In this document: positions 9,761 to 19,336 of the stretch, in pieces
Layout of the letters: each line of letters opens with the position of its first letter
Numbering within the stretch: the stretch's first letter is position 1
Assembly: GCF_006345815.1 (NCBI RefSeq)
Contig: NZ_VCIG01000038.1
Span: 62,001 to 126,000, forward strand
DNA: 64,000 nt
DNA from: Ochrobactrum sp. CGA5
GTDB taxonomy: Bacteria; Pseudomonadota; Alphaproteobacteria; Rhizobiales; Rhizobiaceae
Reading direction: 5' to 3'
Program-made: the position numbers and the translations under genes
The notes under the pieces: model-generated
Databases searched by the model: none
The model's input: the letters and a program-made list of their open reading frames with translations, nothing else
Told to the model about the DNA's origin: nothing

Positions 9761-12703
9761 ATGGCGGCAGAAAACGCAACGGCACTATTCTTCGAGAGAG
9801 AGATTCGTGCTTTGACGCCGCTTGATCCCGCAAGGGCGGAGACCTTCCTGGCCGATCTTGCGGCACGCGCCGGAGAGGAGGAACTTACAGATGTCGTAGC
9901 CTTGTTGCGAAAGGCACCGGCAGCAATTTTTTTTTCCGCCGTTCTCGATCTTTCTCCGTTCATTCGCGAAGCGCTGATCCGTCATCCGGGTATTCTTGAC
10001 CGCATCGTCGCCAAAGCGCCGGAGGCTGCACTAGAGGATATTCTGGCGGAAATCTCGGTCAGTGCTTCAAGTGCAGACGTGACGGAAGCCTCCCTGATGA
10101 CCAGCTTGCGTGTTCTGAAACGCGAGGCGCATGTGCTGATTGCGCTTTGCGATCTCGCTGGTACCTTCGACACGCAAGCAACGACCGGCTGGCTTACCGA
10201 TCTGGCCGAAACCTGCACAGGTGCTGCGGTCAGGTTTTTGCTGCTTGACGCGGATAGCACGGGCAAGATCAAACTGCCCGACCGAAACCACCCGAACATA
10301 GATAGTGGTTGGATCGTTCTGGGCATGGGTAAGTTCGGTGCGCGTGAACTCAACTACTCTTCCGATATCGATCTCATCGTATTCATCGATGAAACCCGAC
10401 CGGCCATCGGTGATCCCTATGAATGTGTCGAGACTTTTTCGCGGCTGACGCGCCGCCTTGTCCGCATTCTGCAAGACCGGACCGGCGATGGTTATGTCTT
10501 CCGCGTCGATCTTCGCTTGCGCCCGGACCCCGGCTCCACGCCGCTGGCCATTCCTGTTGGCGCGGCGCTTCACTATTACGAGGGGCGCGGCCAGAATTGG
10601 GAACGCGCAGCCATGATAAAGGCGCGGCCCGTAGCGGGGGACCTTGAATCCGGAAAACTGGTGCTAGCGGAGCTTTCACCTTATGTCTGGCGCAAGTATC
10701 TCGACTATGCGGCCATTGCCGATGTGCATTCGATCAAGCGCCAGATTCACGCCCACAAGGGGCACGGCGATATTGCGGTGCGCGGCCATAATGTGAAGCT
10801 GGGACGCGGCGGCATTCGTGAAATCGAATTCTTCGTTCAGACGCAGCAGCTCATCGCTGGCGGACGCTTTCCCGAATTGCGCGGTAACCAGACGGTACCG
10901 ATGCTTGCACGGCTCGCAGAGCGGGGCTGGATCACTGAGACGGCCCGCGATGCTTTGGCCAAGGAATATTATTTCCTCCGCGATGTCGAGCATCGCATCC
11001 AGATGATTGCTGACGAGCAGACGCATATTCTGCCAGAAGACGATGAAGGCTTTGTGCGTGTTGCACATATGATGGGTTATACCGATCCGGCGGCCTTCTC
11101 AGACGTCTTTTTTGATGCGCTCAAGGTCGTCGAAAAGCACTATGCGGCCCTGTTCGAGCAGGCCCCCGAACTTGGAAGTTCTTCTGGAAATCTGGTTTTT
11201 ACCGGCGATGTTGACGATCCCGGTACGCTGGAGACGCTTGCCGCGATGGGCTATGAGCGTCCGAGCGATATATGCCGAGTGATCCGTACATGGCACTTCG
11301 GGCGTTATCGTGCCACACAATCTGCAGAGGCACGCGAGCGTCTGACCGAACTGACGCCTGCTTTGCTCAAGGCATTTGCCGAAACCAAGCGCGCGGACGA
11401 GGCGCTTTTGCGTTTCGATGGGTTTTTGAAAGGTCTGCCTGCGGGCATCCAGCTTTTCAGCCTCTTGCAGTCCAATCCGCGTCTCCTCAATCTCCTCGTA
11501 ATGATTATGAGCGCCGCCCCCCGACTTGCCGAAATCATTACCCGCAACCCACATGTTTTCGACGGTTTGCTTGATCCTGCGATTTTCTCCGAAATGCCGA
11601 CACGCGCCTATCTGGAAGAGCGCCTTCGTGTATTTCTGGGACCTGCGACCGACTATGAGGAAGTGCTGGACCGGCTGCGCATTTTTGCTGCCGAGCATCG
11701 CTTTTTGATCGGTATCCGACTACTGACAAGCGCCATTGACGGCGTGCGCGCTGGCCGGGCCTTCTCCGATCTGGCCGAGTTGATGATCGGCAAAGCGTTT
11801 GAGGTTGTAGCGACCGAATTGGAGCGACGCCACGGCAAGGTGAAGGGCGCTAGGGTTGCTCTCTTGGCTATGGGCAAGCTTGGCAGTCGCGAACTCACAG
11901 CTGGTTCCGATGTCGATCTCATCCTGCTTTACGATCATGACAAGGTGACTGATGAATCCGACGGCGAAAAGCCGTTAGCTCCGTCGCAATATTATATCCG
12001 CCTGACACAACGACTTATTGCGGCACTTTCCGCGCCAACGGCGGAAGGTGTGCTTTACGAAGTCGATATGCGGCTGCGTCCTTCAGGCAACAAGGGACCG
12101 GTCGCGACCCATATCGAATCCTTCGGCAAGTATCAGCGCAGCGAAGCATGGACATGGGAGCATATGGCCTTGACCCGCGCGCGTCCGATCCATGGCGACG
12201 ATGCCTTTATGGATCAGATCAGGCGCGAGATTGACGAGGTACTGTCTGCGCCGCGTGATGTAAAGAAAATCGCGAAAGACGTACGCGAGATGCGTGACCT
12301 TATCTATCAGGAAAAGCCACCCGCCGATGATTGGGATTTCAAGCTGAAGCCCGGCGGCATTGTCGATCTGGAATTCATCGCACAGTTTGCCGTATTGGCA
12401 AACAAGCTTGACCGGAAGTCTCGCCCCTTGGGTACGGAAGAAATCCTTTCAGCCCTCGACCCATCCTTTGCCGATCCGGCGCTTGCCGATAATCTTGTCG
12501 GTGCCCATCGCCTTTATACCAATCTGAGCCAGACGATTCGTCTGTGTCTTGGCGGCGACGCCAAACGCGAAGAATTCATACCCGGAATGATCGATCTGCT
12601 ATGCCGCGCAGCGGACATGCCAGACATAAAACGCGTAGAACATCATCTGGCAGAAGTCGCCGTTGACGTGCGGACAAGTTTCGAGAAGCTTTTGAATATC
12701 TAG
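9761..12703 (+). CDS. glnE: Bifunctional glutamine synthetase adenylyltransferase/deadenylase GlnE
   Basis: GlnE attaches and removes AMP on glutamine synthetase in response to PII and glutamine. The 980-residue protein has two nucleotidyltransferase domains, each with a GSD/SSDIDL-type metal site: YSSDIDLIVFID in the N-terminal deadenylylase half and AGSDVDLILLYD in the C-terminal adenylylase half, each followed by a helical regulatory region. The length fits alphaproteobacterial GlnE. A GGGGATC stretch precedes the ATG. A run of nine T bases lies in the early coding region (9927-9935), an odd feature discussed separately. It is convergent with pleC. Confidence 0.96.
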   Translation: MAAENATALFFEREIRALTPLDPARAETFLADLAARAGEEELTDVVALLRKAPAAIFFSAVLDLSPFIREALIRHPGILDRIVAKAPEAALEDILAEISVSASSADVTEASLMTSLRVLKREAHVLIALCDLAGTFDTQATTGWLTDLAETCTGAAVRFLLLDADSTGKIKLPDRNHPNIDSGWIVLGMGKFGARELNYSSDIDLIVFIDETRPAIGDPYECVETFSRLTRRLVRILQDRTGDGYVFRVDLRLRPDPGSTPLAIPVGAALHYYEGRGQNWERAAMIKARPVAGDLESGKLVLAELSPYVWRKYLDYAAIADVHSIKRQIHAHKGHGDIAVRGHNVKLGRGGIREIEFFVQTQQLIAGGRFPELRGNQTVPMLARLAERGWITETARDALAKEYYFLRDVEHRIQMIADEQTHILPEDDEGFVRVAHMMGYTDPAAFSDVFFDALKVVEKHYAALFEQAPELGSSSGNLVFTGDVDDPGTLETLAAMGYERPSDICRVIRTWHFGRYRATQSAEARERLTELTPALLKAFAETKRADEALLRFDGFLKGLPAGIQLFSLLQSNPRLLNLLVMIMSAAPRLAEIITRNPHVFDGLLDPAIFSEMPTRAYLEERLRVFLGPATDYEEVLDRLRIFAAEHRFLIGIRLLTSAIDGVRAGRAFSDLAELMIGKAFEVVATELERRHGKVKGARVALLAMGKLGSRELTAGSDVDLILLYDHDKVTDESDGEKPLAPSQYYIRLTQRLIAALSAPTAEGVLYEVDMRLRPSGNKGPVATHIESFGKYQRSEAWTWEHMALTRARPIHGDDAFMDQIRREIDEVLSAPRDVKKIAKDVREMRDLIYQEKPPADDWDFKLKPGGIVDLEFIAQFAVLANKLDRKSRPLGTEEILSALDPSFADPALADNLVGAHRLYTNLSQTIRLCLGGDAKREEFIPGMIDLLCRAADMPDIKRVEHHLAEVAVDVRTSFEKLLNI

Positions 12704-12806
12704 AGTATTTCCAGCAAAAGTGCGAAGCGGTTTTGCGTGGGATAATGCGATGAAACAAAGACTTAGAGCGGTTCCAGCAGCTCTGTTTTAACTGGAGCCG
12801 CTCTGA
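12704..12806. repeat. RIME-like intergenic repeat between glnE and pleC
   Basis: The whole gap between the convergent glnE and pleC genes is occupied by a repeat. The first half (AGTATTTCCAGCAAAAGTGC, then AAGCGGTTTTGCGT and GGATAATGCG) is nearly identical to the element at 20603. The second half is an inverted repeat with arms AGAGCGGTTCCAG and CTGGAGCCGCTCT (12765-12805). The layout resembles rhizobial RIME intergenic mosaic elements. The second hairpin could end transcription from both sides. Confidence 0.75.
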
Positions 12807-15164
12807 TCAGGCGGCATGGATTTCCGCGCTGTGATTGCCAGCATGACTCAATTTACGATCAGGAATGCAGACCGAAACCACTGTGCCAACGCCCTCGGTC
12901 GAGCGAATGCGAAGCCAGCCGCCGTGAAGCTCAGCCAGTGAACGGGTAATGGCGAGTCCCAGGCCGGAGCCCGTGTGAGTTTTGGTGAACTGGTTCTCAA
13001 CCTGCTCGAAGGGCTGTCCGATTTTCTTGATGGCTGATTTCGGGATGCCGACACCGGTATCCTGAATCGTCATGAACAGGGCCGAGCTGGTCTTGCGCGC
13101 GCGCACCGTGATCTGCCCGCCATAGGAAGTGAATTTCACCGCATTGGACAGAAGGTTAATCAATACTTGCTTGATTGCGCGCCGATCAGCATAAAGCTGC
13201 ATCGCCTCTTCAATGCGCGTATTGACCGCAATATTCTTTTCATCCGCCTGAAGCGAGATCATGCGTACCGTTTCGTTGATGAGCGGGCAGAGATCAATCT
13301 GTTCACGATCAAGCGAGAAATGACCAGCCTCGATCTTCGACATGTCGAGGATGTCGTTGATGACGTTGAGCAGGAAGTTGCCGCTCGTATGGATGTCATT
13401 GATGTATTCTTCGTAACGGTCGGAGCCGAGTGGGCCGAACGTGCCCGCCTGAATCATTTCTGAGAAACCAATGATCGCATTGAGCGGCGTGCGCAACTCA
13501 TGGGACATATTGGCGAGGAATTCGGATTTTGCACGGTTCGCAGCCTCGGCGCGCTCCTTTTCCTGACCGTATTTGCGCGCAAGCTCGGACAGCTCCCGTA
13601 CACGGTCCCGCTCGCCCTTGCGTGCAATGGACAGATCGTGAATTGTCGCCATCAGGCGGCGTTCACTGTCGACCAGACGTTCCTGATGGAGCTTGAGCTG
13701 GGTAATGTCAGTACCAATGGAGACCAGCCCCCCATCCTGCGTACGGCGTTCGTTGACCTGGAGCCAGCGTCCGTCGCTGAGCTGACGTTCGAAGGTCTGA
13801 CCACCGGCGCGGTTGTGTTCATTGGCCATGCGACGTTCGAAGGTGAACGGGCGTGTATGGGCATCGACTTCGTTGCGCGGTACGCCGGGTTTCAGTGTCC
13901 AGACCGGAAGACCGGCATATTCGCTGAACTTGGAGTTCGCCATGACGAGGCGATTGTTGGAATCCCACAGGATAAAGGCTTCCGAAATGTTCTCAATGGC
14001 TTCGCGGATACGCATATCAGCTTCCGCCGTCTGCTGCGCAAAACGGTGCTGTTCGCTGACGTCGAAGGCGATTCCGACAAGATGAAGATCGCCTTCGCTG
14101 GCAATTTCCGCACGGACACGCATCCATACCCATGAACCATCAGCATGGCGCATACGAAAGACACGGTCCACGTGAGAAATATCGCCCGCGGCTGCCTGCT
14201 CGGCGATGGAGTAAAGGTCGCCATCCTCCGTATTGATGATGGCCGCCACATCCCCGAATGGCAGCACCGCATCCTGCGCTTCGTATCCCAGCATCTCATA
14301 CATGGAGCGTGACCAATAGATACGGCCGCGGGCCATATCCCAATCCCACAGTCCGCAGCGACCACGCCCAAGCGCCAGATCAATGCGACGCTGAATCTGG
14401 CCGGAAAGATCATCGGCCTCGCGGGCCCGCGCTGCCTGGCTGAAATAGGCATAGAGAATGGCGAACATAACCCCGGTCGTTCCGGCAAAAAGCGTCACAT
14501 TGAGCGACACGGCCCGGCGCCATTCCGCAAAGATCGTGCTTTCCGGTTCGACGGCGATAACGGAGTAGGGCAGGGTCATCGGTTTTGACAGGGCCCCGAA
14601 AGCGGGCTCACCTTGCAGCATGACTTTCAGTACGCCTGCACGTTCCGCAAACAGGAACAGCGGTTGCGCTTCCGAAAGGAACGTCTCGACCGGCTTGCCG
14701 GATAGATCGGATATCGGACCAGAAGCCGCTACGACGGAGGACTGTTGCGTGTCGATGACTGCAAGCGTCATACCGGACGAAGACAGCCCTCGCGAACGGA
14801 ACTCCGCCATAGTCTCCTGAATATCTTTCGTGGCGATCTGGGCGCCAGTGTCGGTGCCGTTGGCAACTCGCTCGATCATCTGTGCAAGATTGGCGGTCGC
14901 GGCCGACAGAAAAGCCCTATGCTGCTGCTCGATATCCTCGCGCCATGCCAGCATCGAAAAGACGCGGGCAATGCCGAGAATAATCAGGAAAATGATGATA
15001 AGTGCAGGAACGAGACGTCTAAGTATGGGCTCGATTGAGATGAACTTGCCATAGGCCGGGCCAGCAAGAAGACTGACGTGGCCCGAAAGCTTGCCCTTCT
15101 TTCTTTTCCGACCGGATTCGCAATGCGTCCCCGCCGGCGCGCCATACGCGTCGGTGCTCGCCAT
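12807..15164 (-). CDS. pleC: Cell-cycle sensor histidine kinase/phosphatase PleC
   Basis: Membrane kinase of 785 residues. Helices at about 52-72 and 221-243 enclose a periplasmic domain; two PAS domains follow (about 264-375 and 385-492), then a coiled region, HisKA with His555 in [16 protein letters not shown], and an HATPase domain ([12 protein letters not shown]). The HisKA sequence is of the PleC/DivJ/PdhS type that acts on DivK. The neighbourhood next to glnE matches Sinorhizobium, where this gene is pleC. In that system PleC sets cell polarity by dephosphorylating DivK. A GAGGGA ribosome-binding site precedes the ATG. Upstream sequence is rich in GANTC sites. Confidence 0.85.
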   Translation of the reverse strand: MASTDAYGAPAGTHCESGRKRKKGKLSGHVSLLAGPAYGKFISIEPILRRLVPALIIIFLIILGIARVFSMLAWREDIEQQHRAFLSAATANLAQMIERVANGTDTGAQIATKDIQETMAEFRSRGLSSSGMTLAVIDTQQSSVVAASGPISDLSGKPVETFLSEAQPLFLFAERAGVLKVMLQGEPAFGALSKPMTLPYSVIAVEPESTIFAEWRRAVSLNVTLFAGTTGVMFAILYAYFSQAARAREADDLSGQIQRRIDLALGRGRCGLWDWDMARGRIYWSRSMYEMLGYEAQDAVLPFGDVAAIINTEDGDLYSIAEQAAAGDISHVDRVFRMRHADGSWVWMRVRAEIASEGDLHLVGIAFDVSEQHRFAQQTAEADMRIREAIENISEAFILWDSNNRLVMANSKFSEYAGLPVWTLKPGVPRNEVDAHTRPFTFERRMANEHNRAGGQTFERQLSDGRWLQVNERRTQDGGLVSIGTDITQLKLHQERLVDSERRLMATIHDLSIARKGERDRVRELSELARKYGQEKERAEAANRAKSEFLANMSHELRTPLNAIIGFSEMIQAGTFGPLGSDRYEEYINDIHTSGNFLLNVINDILDMSKIEAGHFSLDREQIDLCPLINETVRMISLQADEKNIAVNTRIEEAMQLYADRRAIKQVLINLLSNAVKFTSYGGQITVRARKTSSALFMTIQDTGVGIPKSAIKKIGQPFEQVENQFTKTHTGSGLGLAITRSLAELHGGWLRIRSTEGVGTVVSVCIPDRKLSHAGNHSAEIHAA

Positions 15165-15493
15165 ATAATGGTCCCTCGTGAATTCCCTGCGAGTGAAGTG
15201 ATTCGGAATACGCCACCTCCGAATGTCATCAATGAATCAAAAGTGATTCGCGCTGTCCAGCGAATTCGTTAATGAGACGTAAAAATCGGGAGTTTTATCA
15301 GCCAATTTGTTCATGAATCTCAAGCTCTTAAGCGAAATCGGCATGGCACCCGATTCGGCTAAAGGCATGAAAAGACTCATGAAAGCCGACTGTTTGCAGT
15401 CATTCCGATCATCAGCATAAAAAGCCTCGTTCCGACTGCTGGTTAAGCAGCTGTAACGAGCGAATTATCACGACAATAAGAATAGATTGCGAA
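15165..15493 (-). promoter_or_regulatory. pleC upstream region with seven GANTC methylation sites
   Basis: This 329-bp gap carries no gene. Seven GANTC sites (the CcrM methylation sequence) start at 15200, 15234, 15245, 15315, 15352, 15374 and 15491; the last runs two bases into the end of pepN. About one would be expected by chance. Two TTAA-N7-TAA(A/C) sequences (15269-15283 and 15443-15457) resemble CtrA sites of the TTAA-N7-TTAA type, each with an imperfect right half. Together they suggest a promoter responsive to methylation state and perhaps CtrA. Confidence 0.55.
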
Positions 15494-18145
15494 TCAGGCG
15501 AGAGTGCGGTCCACAATATCGCGCAGGTCGGTCGACAGTTTGCCTGCGCCTGAAATACGCGCGAGCGCTGCCCTTGCATGCTCGCGGCGGGTATCCTCAA
15601 GCGAACGCCAGGAACGAAGCGCCGTCAGAAGCCGCGCTGCGAGCTGCGGATTTTCTGGATCTATGGCCAGGATCGTATCTGCAAAAAACTCGTAAGCCGC
15701 GCCATCCTTGCGGTTGAATCCGGTTGGATTGGATGCAGAGAACGAACCGATCACTGAGCGGACGCGGTTCGGGTTGTCGAGTGAGAAAAGGGCGTGTTTC
15801 GTAAGATCGCGCACGACCTGCAAGGCTTCGTCACCAGGGCGGCTCGCCTGCACGCTGAACCACTTGTCCATCACAAGACCGTCTTTGCCGAACTGGCGTT
15901 CGAAACCTGCGAGTGCATCCTTCGCCTCGTTCGTGTCACCAAAGCGGTGTACCAGAATGGCCAATGCCGCGAAGCGGTCGGTCATGTTGTCCGCATTGGC
16001 AAATTGCCTAGTGGCGCGTTCCTGACTGTTCTCGTGGCGGCTCAGATAATCGAGCAGCGCATTCCGCAAGGCACGTTTGCCTGCTGCGCCCGCATCTGGC
16101 GAGAAAGCGCCATCCTGTTTCAGGGCATCGTAGAGACTGGCGAAGTCGCCGGCGTAACGGGCGGCAATGGCCTCCACCAGATGGTTTCGGCTGGCGAGGA
16201 TCGCATCGGGGTCGACATTATTACCCATCTCGCGTGCAATATCGCTTTCGCTCGGCAGCGTGAGGCAGAGCGCACGGAAGGCCGGATCTAGCGTTTCGTC
16301 GGATGCCACTTTTCCGGCAAGTTCAATGATCTTGTCTTCAACCGCCGGAGCGTGACCGCCGCGAACACGCTTGGCGCCCTCGAGCAGAGCCTTGTTGAAA
16401 ATTCCGGTTAATGCCTGCCAGCGCGCGACCGGATCGCTGTCGTTCAGTGCGAGGAAAACCCGATCATCGTCCGATAAAGGCGCTGAGAGGTTTATGGGAG
16501 CCGAGAACCCGCGCAACAGAGACGGCACTGGGCGTTCCTTGATGCCGTTAAGAATGATCTTCTCGGAGGAGCGATGCAGGTGGATAACGTCGTCGCGCAC
16601 ATCCCCACCTTCGATTGAGGTTGGAACCATATCCTTGCCGTCACGACCCAGAAGGCCGAAAGCAATCGGGATATGCATCGGCTTCTTGACTGTTTGTCCT
16701 GGCGTCGCTCCCAGCGACTGTACCAGTTCAATTGTGTAGGCTTCTTTCGCTGCGTCATAAGTGAAGGCAGCTTCCACTTTCGGTGTTCCGGCCTGATCGT
16801 ACCAGAGCGCGAATTGCGAAAAGTCCTGGCCCGAAACATCGGCAAAGACCTTGACGAAATCCTCGATGGTTGCGGCTTCACCGTCATGGCGTTCGAAATA
16901 GAGGTCCATCCCCTTGCGGAACAGATCAGGCCCGATGATCGTGCGGATCATACGCACCACTTCCGAACCTTTTTCATAGACGGTCGCCGTATAGAAATTG
17001 TTGATCTCGCGATATTCGCGCGGGCGCACGGGATGGGCGAGCGGCCCGGCATCTTCCGGGAATTGCTGCGCCTTGAGAATCTTCACCTCGGCGATCCGCT
17101 TCACCGGGCGCGAGCGCTGATCGGCGGAAAATTCGTGGTCGCGATAGACCGTCAAGCCTTCCTTGAGGCAGAGCTGGAACCAGTCGCGACAGGTGATGCG
17201 GTTTCCGGTCCAGTTGTGGAAATATTCATGCGCGATCACTGCCTCGATGCCCGCATAATCGACGTCAGTAGCTGTTTCCGGGTCAGCCAACACATATTTG
17301 TCGTTGAAGACGTTAAGTCCCTTGTTCTCCATCGCGCCCATGTTGAAATCGGAAACGGCAACTATGTTGAAGACGTCGAGATCATATTCCCGCCCAAAAG
17401 TCTCCTCGTCCCAGCGCATGGAGCGTTTCAATGCGTCCATCGCGTAGAATGCGCGGCTTTCCTTGCCGTGTTCCACATAGATCGCCAGATCGACCGGTTT
17501 CCCCGACTGCGTGGTGAACTGATCCTTCACGACGCCAAGAGATCCTGCAACAAGCGCGAAGAGATAGGAGGGCTTTGGATGCGGATCGTGCCAGACGGAA
17601 AAATGCCAGCCCAGCTTGCCTTCGACCGATCCACTGTCAACGGGATTGCCATTGGAGAGAAGAATGGGAGCGGCTTGCTTGTCGGCTTCAATACGCACCG
17701 TGTAAACGGACAAAACATCCGGGCGATCATAATAATAGGTTATACGTCGGAAGCCTTCCGCCTCACATTGTGTGCAATAAACGCCGCTTGAACGATAGAG
17801 ACCAGATAGCTGACGGTTGGTCGTCGGATTGATTTCCGTCACAATTTCAAGTGTGAAGCGCTTGCTTTCCGGCAGGTCGCTGATTGCGAGCTGGTCGGGC
17901 GTTGCGACGTAGCTGTTGGCGGCAAGTGGTTTGCCGTCAATGGCGATGGTGACGAGCTTCAGTTCGTCCCCATCGAGGACCAATGGCATATCAGCCGCGA
18001 TGCCATCCCGGCGTTCAATCGTCAGCGTCGCGCGGGCGATGGTTTTTTCCGGTTCCAGTGAGAAGTCCAGTTTCGTCTCGGGTATAGCGTATGGGGTTGG
18101 ATGGTAATCTTCGAGACGGAATGTCTGGCCGGTTTCAGTACGCAT
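15494..18145 (-). CDS. pepN: Aminopeptidase N (zinc metalloprotease, M1 family)
   Basis: Cytoplasmic exopeptidase that removes N-terminal residues from peptides. The 883-residue protein shows the M1 hallmarks: substrate-binding GAMEN (residues 270-274), zinc motif HEYFH (306-310) and the third zinc ligand Glu329 in LKEGLTVYRD. The length matches the E. coli PepN type, including the C-terminal helical domain. It lies upstream of pleC in the same direction, but 329 bp with a distinct promoter-like region separate them. Confidence 0.96.
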   Translation of the reverse strand: MRTETGQTFRLEDYHPTPYAIPETKLDFSLEPEKTIARATLTIERRDGIAADMPLVLDGDELKLVTIAIDGKPLAANSYVATPDQLAISDLPESKRFTLEIVTEINPTTNRQLSGLYRSSGVYCTQCEAEGFRRITYYYDRPDVLSVYTVRIEADKQAAPILLSNGNPVDSGSVEGKLGWHFSVWHDPHPKPSYLFALVAGSLGVVKDQFTTQSGKPVDLAIYVEHGKESRAFYAMDALKRSMRWDEETFGREYDLDVFNIVAVSDFNMGAMENKGLNVFNDKYVLADPETATDVDYAGIEAVIAHEYFHNWTGNRITCRDWFQLCLKEGLTVYRDHEFSADQRSRPVKRIAEVKILKAQQFPEDAGPLAHPVRPREYREINNFYTATVYEKGSEVVRMIRTIIGPDLFRKGMDLYFERHDGEAATIEDFVKVFADVSGQDFSQFALWYDQAGTPKVEAAFTYDAAKEAYTIELVQSLGATPGQTVKKPMHIPIAFGLLGRDGKDMVPTSIEGGDVRDDVIHLHRSSEKIILNGIKERPVPSLLRGFSAPINLSAPLSDDDRVFLALNDSDPVARWQALTGIFNKALLEGAKRVRGGHAPAVEDKIIELAGKVASDETLDPAFRALCLTLPSESDIAREMGNNVDPDAILASRNHLVEAIAARYAGDFASLYDALKQDGAFSPDAGAAGKRALRNALLDYLSRHENSQERATRQFANADNMTDRFAALAILVHRFGDTNEAKDALAGFERQFGKDGLVMDKWFSVQASRPGDEALQVVRDLTKHALFSLDNPNRVRSVIGSFSASNPTGFNRKDGAAYEFFADTILAIDPENPQLAARLLTALRSWRSLEDTRREHARAALARISGAGKLSTDLRDIVDRTLA

Positions 18146-18374
18146 AGCGAAACTCTCTCTCTGAACTCACGATGCGGGATTCGTACCCGGAATTGCCGCC
18201 AAGGGAAACTCAATTCCAGAACAGCCAATCAGCCTTTTTGGTGCAGTGAGCTCTTTGCCAAATAATTTTCAGCGGGCCCTTTGTGCTACTGGTGCTGTGT
18301 CACAAACAGGAATAAGAAAAAGAACACCCAATACTTTGGGTGAATCTGCGCTTGATGTTTTAAGGAATTGCGTC

Positions 18375-19334
18375 GTGAACGCTCGCACGAGCAGGCCTGT
18401 CGAGGCTGCCCATCTTGAAACGAACCCGATGCTTGGCATCGGTCTCAAAATCGCTTCCGTTGCCGTTTTTGTTGCCATGTCCACATTGCTGAAGGCGGCT
18501 GAGGGTGTGCCGGTGGGGCAACTGATCTTCTTCCGGTCTTTCTTCGCAATCTTCGCGATACTGCTCTATCTGGGATGGCGCGGGCAACTTTCGGGCGTAT
18601 TCCACACACAGAACGGTTTCAGCCATTTTTGGCGCGGGCTGGTGGGCGTCTGTTCCATGTCGATGAGCTTTTTCGCTCTGACCAAGCTGCCGCTACCGGA
18701 AGCAATCGCCATTAACTATGCTTCGCCGCTGATTGCCGTCATTCTCGGTGCGGTCATCCTGCATGAGGTTGTACGGTTTTATCGCTGGAGCGCAGTTTTC
18801 ATCGGGCTTGGCGGCGTGATGGTTATTATCTGGCCACGATTGACGGTGTTTTCCGGCGGTGGCTTGGGCCATGACGAGGCCCTGGGTGCATTTGCCGCTC
18901 TTGGTGCGGCTATTTTATCCGCCGTCGCCATGATGCTTGTACGTCGCCTCGTGCAGACGGAACGCACCTCGACCATCGTGATTTATTTTTCCATATCCGC
19001 GAGCGTCATCTCTTTGGTAAGCTTTCCATTCGGCTGGATCGTACCGAACTGGTCACAGCTTGCCATGCTGGTTGGTGCTGGCTTTGCAGGCGGTGTCGGC
19101 CAGATTCTTTTAACCGAGTGCTATCGCCATGCGCCAATGTCTACGATTGCGCCCTTTGAATACACATCAATGCTGCTTGGGCTTGCGATCGGATTTTTGC
19201 TGTTCGGCGACATTCCAACCTTTGAAATGCTGGCGGGCAGTGCCATCGTCATGGCGGCTGGCGGCTTCATCATCTATCGCGAGCACAAGCTTTCCATCGC
19301 GCCCCACAAGGTCAACGCTCCACAGACACAGTAA
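18375..19334 (+). CDS. DMT-superfamily (EamA) membrane transporter
   Basis: Polytopic inner-membrane protein with about ten hydrophobic helices in two EamA repeats, the first starting near GLKIASVAVFVAMSTLLKAA and the second after about residue 160. Substrate cannot be assigned; relatives export amino acids, nucleosides or other metabolites. The frame is open from 18246, but the GTG at 18375 is preferred because AAGGA lies eight bases before it and the preceding residues look non-coding; this gives 319 residues. It is divergent from pepN and ends two bases before the convergent MFS gene stop. Confidence 0.83.
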   Translation: MNARTSRPVEAAHLETNPMLGIGLKIASVAVFVAMSTLLKAAEGVPVGQLIFFRSFFAIFAILLYLGWRGQLSGVFHTQNGFSHFWRGLVGVCSMSMSFFALTKLPLPEAIAINYASPLIAVILGAVILHEVVRFYRWSAVFIGLGGVMVIIWPRLTVFSGGGLGHDEALGAFAALGAAILSAVAMMLVRRLVQTERTSTIVIYFSISASVISLVSFPFGWIVPNWSQLAMLVGAGFAGGVGQILLTECYRHAPMSTIAPFEYTSMLLGLAIGFLLFGDIPTFEMLAGSAIVMAAGGFIIYREHKLSIAPHKVNAPQTQ

Positions 19335-19336
19335 AC

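Noticed and set aside
16673-17791. Open frame of 372 codons antisense to pepN
   Set aside because: Codon composition is that of a reverse shadow, and pepN carries the full zinc protease motif set on the other strand.
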